Below, one piece after another: positions 58,001-64,000 of a stretch of DNA of 64,000 bases (the first letter of the stretch is position 1; each line of letters opens with the position of its first letter). This stretch comes from Fen-1254 sp963769605 (GTDB lineage Bacteria; Bacteroidota; Ignavibacteria; UBA10030): assembly GCA_963769605.1 (NCBI GenBank), contig CAVYML010000003.1, positions 372,001-436,000 on the forward strand, read 5' to 3'. The notes beneath the pieces were generated by a model that did not search any database, was not told where the DNA came from, and saw only the letters and a list, made by a program, of their open reading frames with translations. Both the position numbers and the translations under genes were made by a program.

Positions 58001-58951
58001 TTATAGCTTCCCCGCCACAACTATCGCATTTTTGGATGTCGTATATTGTCTGCTCTGCGCGTCGGAAGCTTCTAAGAATAAAATATAAACGCCTATGCGA
58101 GCGCGGCGGTTTTGATCGTCCATGCCGTCCCACAAAATTTCTCCGTTTCCGGAAGAATAGCGGATGTTTGCAATCGTCCGGACGAGTCTGCCCTTGACGT
58201 CAAAAATACGAGCCGTAATCAATGCCGAGACATAAGGGAGTTTGAATTTTATACTGCAAACGTCTTCAAATCCGTCTCCGTCGGGAGAGAAAGGATTGGG
58301 GGAGATGGTTACGATTTTTTCGGTTTGCTGGACTGTTCTGAAAAGACTGTTCGCTCTGCCGGGTGTTCCGCCTGCCGGATCGGAGCAAGTGCTCCAATTG
58401 CTCGCGGAATTGGAAGCGCCGTCCGGATCAATCCGTTCCAGAGATCTGCCGGAAACATCCCGCAGTCCCGGATTGTGCCAGTTCGTGGAATATGCAACGC
58501 TGTCGATCATTTTTCCCGAAGCATCGCAAAGAACGACGGCATCCGAGTCGTTATTGAAACTGAAGCTCGCCTGATTGAGAATAACATATTGATCGGAGGA
58601 ATAAAAGGAAAACAATTCCAGAAGAGACGAATCTGCAGCGATACAAAGAAAGCTCTCGGGCTGAATAGTGCAGGACAAACGGCACGCTTTTGTTCTGCCC
58701 GATGCAGTCGGGCGGTCATGGAAACTCCATCCATTCAGAGAGACGGCAGAACCGGTGCGGTTATAGATTTCGAACCATTCTTTTTGGCCGCTCAGCGGGT
58801 CGAACATAATCTCGTTAATTACGATATCGCACGCTGAGACTTCGCTGTTAGGTGCGGAAAAAAATATTCCTGAATGTGAATAAATAGCAACATGTGCAAT
58901 CGCACTCAGGAAAAAAAGAGAAATACCGACAAAACAAGCCGTTGTTCTCAT
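58001..58951 (-). CDS. Secreted lamin-tail-domain protein with FlgD/T9SS-like C-terminus
   Basis: About 316 residues. The ATG at 58951 is 6 bases after AAGGGG. Signal peptide MRTTACFVGISLFFLSAIAHVAIYS. The lamin-tail domain follows (DIVINEIMFDP, KEWFEIYNRTGSAVSLNGWSFHD). The C-terminal 100 residues (ISPNPFSPDGDGFEDVCSIKFKLPYVSALITARIFDVKGRLVRTI...ILWDGMDDQNRRARIGVYI) are a FlgD-Ig-like domain, often the end of surface proteins in Ignavibacteria and Bacteroidota. It is probably cell-surface attached. Confidence 0.85.
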   Translation of the reverse strand: MRTTACFVGISLFFLSAIAHVAIYSHSGIFFSAPNSEVSACDIVINEIMFDPLSGQKEWFEIYNRTGSAVSLNGWSFHDRPTASGRTKACRLSCTIQPESFLCIAADSSLLELFSFYSSDQYVILNQASFSFNNDSDAVVLCDASGKMIDSVAYSTNWHNPGLRDVSGRSLERIDPDGASNSASNWSTCSDPAGGTPGRANSLFRTVQQTEKIVTISPNPFSPDGDGFEDVCSIKFKLPYVSALITARIFDVKGRLVRTIANIRYSSGNGEILWDGMDDQNRRARIGVYILFLEASDAQSRQYTTSKNAIVVAGKL

Positions 58952-58959
58952 AATCATCC

Positions 58960-59150
58960 CCTTATCGTTCCCATTCACAATTCGCAGTTTACAGTTCTCA
59001 GTTTACCGTTTACAATTTGCCGTATTTTAAAAAACATTATTATTCCAGCGCAAGTCCCCAAACAGGGCATAGTGTATAACGAAGATATAACGAATTCTAA
59101 TGCTCAACCAAGCACTAAGAACCAAGCACAAAGCACTAAAAAACCCCTTG
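58960..59150. repeat. Mixed short-unit repeats
   Basis: TTCACAATTCGCAGTTTACAGTTCTCAGTTTACCG near 58975-59022 and ACCAAGCACTAAGAACCAAGCACAAAGCACTAAA near 59105-59140. Confidence 0.6.
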
Positions 59151-59339
59151 TTTTTCGCCTTATGCAATAATACATTAGTAAAGGTTAATCTATTCGATCA
59201 AGTAAATTTCGAGGGAATCTTAATTGGATTCGTGTATATTATCCTGTCTACGACCGACGCTTTGTATCTATAACAACATAGCTTTCCAGCCATGCGGCAT
59301 TATTATAAAAATTCGGATTTAATCGGGTAAAATAATTTT
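59151..59339. other. Upstream region of the type I RM operon
   Basis: AT-rich; it likely holds the promoter of hsdM, but no convincing -35/-10 pair or operator can be singled out. No gene. Confidence 0.3.
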
Positions 59340-61853
59340 ATGGCAATAAAGAAATCTGAACTTTACAGTTCTCTCTGGAAATCATGCGATGAACTCCGCG
59401 GCGGCATGGATGCATCGCAATACAAGGATTACGTTCTCGTTCTACTGTTTGTCAAGTATGTTACCGACAAATATGCCGGACAGCCCGACGCACTGATTGA
59501 AGTTCCCAAAACCGGAAGTTTCAAAGCTATGGTTGCCGTTAAGGGGGATAAAGAAATCGGCGATAAGATGAACAAGATTATCGCAAAACTTGCCGATGCA
59601 AATAAATTAAAAGGCGTGATCGACCTTGCCGATTTTAATGATCCCGACAAACTCGGCAAAGGGAAGGAGATGGTCGATCGCCTTACGAACCTTGTTGCCA
59701 TCTTCGAGAATAGAGGGCTCGATTTTAGCAAGAACCGTGCCGAAGGGGACAACATACTCGGTGATGCGTACGAATATCTCATGCGTCATTTTGCGACAGA
59801 GTCGGGCAAAAGCAAAGGACAATTTTATACACCTGCCGAAGTTTCCCGCATTATGGCAAAGATTATCGGAATCAGCGAGTCAAAGAGCCGGAGCCAGTCA
59901 CTTTACGATCCGACGTGCGGATCCGGATCGCTCCTGCTCAAAGCCGCGGACGAAGCGCCAAAAGGTATTACAATCTACGGTCAGGAAAAAGACAACGCGA
60001 CCGCCGGTCTTGCCAGAATGAATATGATTCTCCATGATTTCCCGACAGCGGAAATTTGGCAGGCCAACACTCTTTCATCGCCCCATTACAAAGAAAAAGA
60101 CGGTAGACTCAAAGCTTTCGATTTTGTTGTTGCTAATCCTCCGTTTTCGGATAAAGCATGGAGCAATGGTCTGCATCCTTCCGAAGACGAATATGATCGA
60201 TTCACCGACGGAATACCGCCTGCAAAAAACGGCGACTATGCATATTTGCTGCATCTCCTTAAGTCGATGAAGAGCAATGCCAAAGGCGCAATCATTTTGC
60301 CGCATGGGGTGCTTTTCCGCGGCAACGCAGAAGCGGAAATTCGCCGCAGCATTATTCGCAGAGGCTATATCAAGGGAATAATCGGATTACCTCCGAATCT
60401 GTTTTATGGAACGGGTATTCCCGCGTGCATCATCGTGCTCGACAAAGAAAATGCAGCCGCACACAAAGGCATATTCATTATCGATGCCGGTAAGGGTTTT
60501 ATGAAAGACGGCAATAAGAATCGTCTCCGTCATCAAGACATTCATAAAATTGTAGATGTGTTTACAAATCAGATCGAGATAGACAAATACTCCCGCATGG
60601 TGCCGATCTCTGAAATTGCCGATCCGAAGAACGACTTTAACTTGAATATTCCACGCTACATCGACAGCTCCGAACCGGAGGACATACAGGATATCGAGGC
60701 TCATCTTAAAGGGGGCATACCGAATCGGGACGTTGACGATTTTAAAGCCTATTGGAATATCTGCCCGGGACTTAGAAAGGAATTATTTGTTCAAGGTGAT
60801 CGTGACGGTTACAGCCGGCTCAAAATCGATGCGGCGCAGATCAAAACGACTATTTTTGCACATTCAGAGTTCACCGCTTTTTCGCAGTCTGTGAAAAAAC
60901 GGTTTGAAAAATGGAAGACCAAAAATACAGAACAACTCAAGGAAATACAGAAAGGCGACAAGCCGAAGAAGCTCATCGAACTCATTTCTGAAGATATTTT
61001 GCAATTATTTCTAAATGCTCCGCTTATTGATACATACGATATTTATCAGCACCTGATGAGTTACTGGTCGGATACAATGCAGGACGATGTCTATATGATT
61101 GTCAGTGACCGGTGGAAAAAAGCTGCGAAGCTGCAATTGCTTATTGATGAAGAGAATAAGAAGAGCAAGGAAAAGGCGGATATAGTCGTCGGTAAAATGA
61201 AATACAAAGCAGAACTAATTCCCCCGGCGCTTGTGATTGCACGCTATTTTGCAGCAGAGAAAGAAGCGATTGAAAAATTGGAAACCGACGCAGAGGCAAT
61301 TTCACAACAATTAGAAGAGATGATAGCGGAGCATTCCGGTGAAGAGGGATGGCTTGAGGAAATTTCGGAAGCAAAAGGAAAAACTGCGGCGGCGCTCCTT
61401 AAAGAGCGCATAGCTGAATTGGAAAAACAGCAGACGCCGTTAAAAATGGTCGCTGAGCCGATTGCCGTTTATAATGCCAATAGATTGGACGGGCATAATG
61501 AAGCGGATGAGTTAACAATTCTGAAAAACTATGCCCGGCTCATTGAGCAAGAAGCCGAAGCAAACAGGAAATTGAAAGAGGCGCAAAAGGAACTCGATAG
61601 AAAGGTGGTAACCAAGTACGGCGCTCTTTCTGTAGAAGAAATAAAAACCTTAGTTGTGGATGACAAATGGCTCGCCAAACTTGAGGCAGATATGCAGACC
61701 GAACTTGATCGTATCTCGCAAGCGCTTACCGGGCGCATTAGGCAACTTACCGAGCGTTATTCCACACCACTTCCAAAGTTGACAGAAGAAGTGGAAACAC
61801 TTTCCGACCGTGTTGATGAACATTTGAAGAAAATGGGATTTAAATGGAAGTGA
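59340..61853 (+). CDS. hsdM: Type I restriction-modification system, methylase subunit
   Basis: 837 residues. An N-terminal HsdM helical domain (SSLWKSCDELRGGMDASQYKDYVLVLLFVKYVTDKY) precedes the adenine methylase core: GQFYTPAEVSRIMAKI, SLYDPTCGSGSLLLKA (SAM binding) and FDFVVANPPFSDKAW (NPPF catalytic motif). The C-terminal 300 residues are a long, charged, coiled-coil-like region, so the protein is larger than classical HsdM. With HsdS it forms the methylase; with HsdR, the restriction complex. It overlaps hsdS by 10 bases. Confidence 0.94.
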   Translation: MAIKKSELYSSLWKSCDELRGGMDASQYKDYVLVLLFVKYVTDKYAGQPDALIEVPKTGSFKAMVAVKGDKEIGDKMNKIIAKLADANKLKGVIDLADFNDPDKLGKGKEMVDRLTNLVAIFENRGLDFSKNRAEGDNILGDAYEYLMRHFATESGKSKGQFYTPAEVSRIMAKIIGISESKSRSQSLYDPTCGSGSLLLKAADEAPKGITIYGQEKDNATAGLARMNMILHDFPTAEIWQANTLSSPHYKEKDGRLKAFDFVVANPPFSDKAWSNGLHPSEDEYDRFTDGIPPAKNGDYAYLLHLLKSMKSNAKGAIILPHGVLFRGNAEAEIRRSIIRRGYIKGIIGLPPNLFYGTGIPACIIVLDKENAAAHKGIFIIDAGKGFMKDGNKNRLRHQDIHKIVDVFTNQIEIDKYSRMVPISEIADPKNDFNLNIPRYIDSSEPEDIQDIEAHLKGGIPNRDVDDFKAYWNICPGLRKELFVQGDRDGYSRLKIDAAQIKTTIFAHSEFTAFSQSVKKRFEKWKTKNTEQLKEIQKGDKPKKLIELISEDILQLFLNAPLIDTYDIYQHLMSYWSDTMQDDVYMIVSDRWKKAAKLQLLIDEENKKSKEKADIVVGKMKYKAELIPPALVIARYFAAEKEAIEKLETDAEAISQQLEEMIAEHSGEEGWLEEISEAKGKTAAALLKERIAELEKQQTPLKMVAEPIAVYNANRLDGHNEADELTILKNYARLIEQEAEANRKLKEAQKELDRKVVTKYGALSVEEIKTLVVDDKWLAKLEADMQTELDRISQALTGRIRQLTERYSTPLPKLTEEVETLSDRVDEHLKKMGFKWK

Positions 61854-63097
61854 AAAAGGGATATAAGAAGACGGAAGTCGGAATAATTCCGGAAGATTGG
61901 AGCGTTGCAACATTCGGGGATGTATTCAATGTCAGCGGCGGCTTTTCTGCTTCAAGGGATCAATTGTCTCAGAATGGGTATTGTTATTTGCACTATGGTG
62001 ATATTCATAAATCGACCAAGGCATATATCGATGTTCAGGCAGAGTATGTGGATATTCCAAAGCTCGATATTCCACTACAGAGAATTTCCTCTAAATCACT
62101 TCTAAATGATGGCGACGTTGTATTCGTCGATGCGTCTGAGGATGATGAAGGAGCAAGTAGACACATTGTGGTGATTAATAAAGAAGACATACCTTACATC
62201 TCCGGTTTACATACGATCGTTGTAAAAAGCAAAGGCGAAAACATAAATAAGGGATACAGGCGATATTGTTTTCAAACACGTGATATCAAGCGACAGTTCT
62301 ATTTCTATGCTGTAGGGACAAAGGTAACCGGAATTAGCAAGAGTAATATTGTGAAAATTTTTCTTCCTTTGCCTTCTCCTTCCGAGCAGCGTGCCATCGC
62401 CGCAGCCCTGAGCGATGTCGATGCACTCATCAACTCATTAGATCGCCTCATCGCCAAAAAGCGAGACCTCAAGCATGTCGCCATGCAGGAGTTGCTCACC
62501 GGCAAGCGACGTCAGCCGGGGTTTGGTGGAGAGTGGGAAATAAAAACATTAAATGATATTACAAATTGTCTGGACAACTTTCGTGTTCCCCTAAATGATA
62601 CTCAAAGGTCTCAAATGCGTGGTGATTACCCTTACTGTGGTGCAAACGGCGTTCTTGACTATGTTAACGATTATGTTATTGATGACGATTTCATTCTCAT
62701 AGCGGAGGATGGGGGATATTTCGATGAGTATGAATATCGCCCGATCGCTTATCGTATGATTGGTAAGTGTTGGGTAAATAACCACGCCCATATTTTGAAG
62801 ACAAAAGAAGGGTTCGACCAAGGTTTCGTCTTCTATTCGTTAGTTCATAAAAATATTCTGAGATTCCTAGCAAGTGGAACAAGGGCAAAGCTGAATAAAT
62901 ATGAAATGTTTAAGATCGAGATCGATATTCCATTGGATGCGAAAGAACAAACCGCCATTGCCACTGTTCTTTCCGACATGGACGCCGAGATCACGGCTCT
63001 CGAACAGAGGCGCAATAAAACAATTGCCCTCAAACAAGGTATAATGCAAGAACTACTCACAGGCAGGATTAGGCTGATGAAAGGCAATCCGGCATGA
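61844..63097 (+). CDS. hsdS: Type I restriction-modification system, specificity subunit
   Basis: 417 residues with two target recognition domains (about 10-180 and 220-385). Each is followed by a conserved helix repeat: PLPSPSEQRAIAAALSDVDALINSLDRLIAKKRDLKHVAMQELLTGKRR and DIPLDAKEQTAIATVLSDMDAEITALEQRRNKTIALKQGIMQELLTGRIRL. The first domain starts GYKKTEVGIIPEDWSVATFGDV. It determines the two halves of the DNA target. It overlaps the next gene by 4 bases. Confidence 0.94.
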   Translation: MEVKKGYKKTEVGIIPEDWSVATFGDVFNVSGGFSASRDQLSQNGYCYLHYGDIHKSTKAYIDVQAEYVDIPKLDIPLQRISSKSLLNDGDVVFVDASEDDEGASRHIVVINKEDIPYISGLHTIVVKSKGENINKGYRRYCFQTRDIKRQFYFYAVGTKVTGISKSNIVKIFLPLPSPSEQRAIAAALSDVDALINSLDRLIAKKRDLKHVAMQELLTGKRRQPGFGGEWEIKTLNDITNCLDNFRVPLNDTQRSQMRGDYPYCGANGVLDYVNDYVIDDDFILIAEDGGYFDEYEYRPIAYRMIGKCWVNNHAHILKTKEGFDQGFVFYSLVHKNILRFLASGTRAKLNKYEMFKIEIDIPLDAKEQTAIATVLSDMDAEITALEQRRNKTIALKQGIMQELLTGRIRLMKGNPA

Positions 63098-63861
63098 GCG
63101 AACAGGAGCACAAACGCTTGCGCCCCAGCGGAGGTTATCGCAAACTTCGCTCTTTCCAGACAGCTACGATCATTTACGACGGCACAGTTGCGTTCTGCGA
63201 ACGTTTTGTAAACAAACGTTCCCGCACCGTTGACCAGATGGTGCAGGCGGCGCGCAGCGGGCGGCAGAACATTGCAGAAGGCAGCCGGGCTTCCGCTACA
63301 TCCAGCCAAACCGAATTGCGCTTGGTCAACGTAGCTCGCGCAAGTCTTGACGAATTATTACTCGACTATGAGGATTTTCTGCGTCAACGAGGACTGCGGC
63401 AGTGGATTAAAGACGACCCGGAGGCGCGCGAAGTTCGTGAAGTCGGAAAGCAAATGCCGGCGGATCAGTCGAATCCGACTGGCGAGAACCTGTACACGCG
63501 CTGGCTGAATCATGATAATTCCATGGTAGTCGCCAATGCGCTCATCTGCTTGATCCATCAAACAAATTACTTGCTTGACCAGCAGATCGGTGCGCTCGAA
63601 CGCGAGTTCATTGAAGAAGGCGGTTACAGCGAACGCCTTGCTGCAGCACGGATCCAGAAGCGGAGCGAGCAGCCCGAAAGTAAAAGCCCAACCTGTCCGG
63701 TCTGCGGCAAGCCGATGGTTTTGCGCACTGCCCGGCAGGGGCAAAATGCCGGGTCCCAGTTCTGGGGTTGCTCCGGCTATCCGCAATGCAAAAGCACAAG
63801 AACATTAGATCATTCAGATAAATCTGACCGATCAGTCGGATCCGACCGAGGTAAAACATGA
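63094..63861 (+). CDS. Four-helix-bundle suffix protein with topoisomerase-type zinc ribbon
   Basis: 255 residues. Residues 15-190 form a four-helix bundle (QTATIIYDGTVAFCERFVNKRSRTVDQMVQAARSGRQNIAEGSRAS..., ELRLVNVARASLDELLLDYEDFLRQ), a fold seen in S23-intervening-sequence and diversity-generating-retroelement accessory proteins. The C-terminus (CPVCGKPMVLRTARQG...FWGCSGYPQCKST) is a topoisomerase I-type C4 zinc ribbon. It is embedded in the type I RM operon between hsdS and hsdR, with ATGA overlaps. Its function is unknown; a DNA-binding accessory to the RM complex is plausible. Confidence 0.82.
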   Translation: MSEQEHKRLRPSGGYRKLRSFQTATIIYDGTVAFCERFVNKRSRTVDQMVQAARSGRQNIAEGSRASATSSQTELRLVNVARASLDELLLDYEDFLRQRGLRQWIKDDPEAREVREVGKQMPADQSNPTGENLYTRWLNHDNSMVVANALICLIHQTNYLLDQQIGALEREFIEEGGYSERLAAARIQKRSEQPESKSPTCPVCGKPMVLRTARQGQNAGSQFWGCSGYPQCKSTRTLDHSDKSDRSVGSDRGKT

Positions 63862-64000
63862 GCGCCGTAGGCCAGCGAGAACGCAAAACGCAAAATAAGC
63901 TCATTAAATTCTTTACCACAACGCTGAAATATGATTATCTCGGCGATTGGCACGACGGTTCCGACAACCGAAATATCGAAGAGGCGCTTCTTCGAGCTTT
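63858..64000 (+). CDS. hsdR: Type I restriction enzyme, R subunit (start only, cut by window)
   Basis: The first 47 residues, MSAVGQRERKTQNKLIKFFTTTLKYDYLGDWHDGSDNRNIEEALLRA, match the N-terminus of HsdR proteins ahead of the nuclease domain. ATGA overlap with the preceding gene. The motor and nuclease domains lie beyond the window, so intactness cannot be judged. Confidence 0.85.
   Translation, partial: MSAVGQRERKTQNKLIKFFTTTLKYDYLGDWHDGSDNRNIEEALLRA

Noticed and set aside
1..64000. tRNA or rRNA genes
   Set aside because: No cloverleaf with TTCGANNC-type arm or rRNA signature was found on reading the gaps. A tRNAscan-SE run would settle it.

Overview
The window reads as chromosome from a free-living bacterium of the Bacteroidota/Ignavibacteria/Chlorobi neighbourhood. 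This is an inference from gene content: NifJ-type pyruvate:ferredoxin oxidoreductase beside a dihydroorotate-dehydrogenase-like protein, oxygen-independent HemN, a bifunctional HisB, EttA, and a secreted lamin-tail protein with a FlgD-like C-terminus. Gaps between housekeeping genes are full of degenerate 7-10 base repeats (GTGAACTGTAAACT and GTTCGTAGTGCTTG types) and nested palindromes. The integron part has few of either.

Region 1 (1-5.5 kb) holds the end of nifJ, a flavoprotein, a DksA-like zinc protein, hemN and a DUF433/DUF5615 toxin-antitoxin pair.

Region 2 (5.57-27.1 kb) is a chromosomal integron. The integrase gene is on the minus strand and is split by a 0.3-kb GIY-YIG nuclease element with perfect 16-bp inverted ends. 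Cassettes run rightward from an attI-like site at 6923. Matching ends (GTTAGGGCGCAAT at the start, ATTGCGCCCTAAC at the end) define several cassettes. Cargo includes a membrane protein, a BsuBI/PstI-type restriction-modification (RM) system, a D12-methylase/SacI-type RM system, a YCII protein, BrnT/BrnA, a PD40 propeller protein, a CPBP protease-like protein and a DUF952 protein. The attC sites have been colonised by two IS110-family (IS1111-like) elements. IS-B sits directly behind the R'' box (TAACCA|TTTTAAAAAGG). IS-A sits in the attC stem between CGCTCA and TGAGCG. A group IIC intron is in turn nested inside the right end of IS-B. Several decayed copies mark older insertions.

Region 3 (27.6-59 kb) is ordinary chromosome: trmO, a GPH-type sugar symporter, malic enzyme, a rhamnulose-1-phosphate aldolase-like protein, an ACT protein, and a complete histidine operon on the minus strand (hisG-D-C-B-H-A-F-IE). 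A TrpR-like regulator with a 20-bp perfect palindrome in front of it lies upstream of that operon. Then come etfBA, a bifunctional nuclease, a TPR protein, transporters, a STAS protein, a Sel1 protein, ettA, a MerR regulator, an rRNA/tRNA methylase, purU and secreted proteins.

Region 4 (59.3-64 kb) is a type I RM operon (hsdM, hsdS, a four-helix-bundle/zinc-ribbon protein, start of hsdR) that runs off the window.
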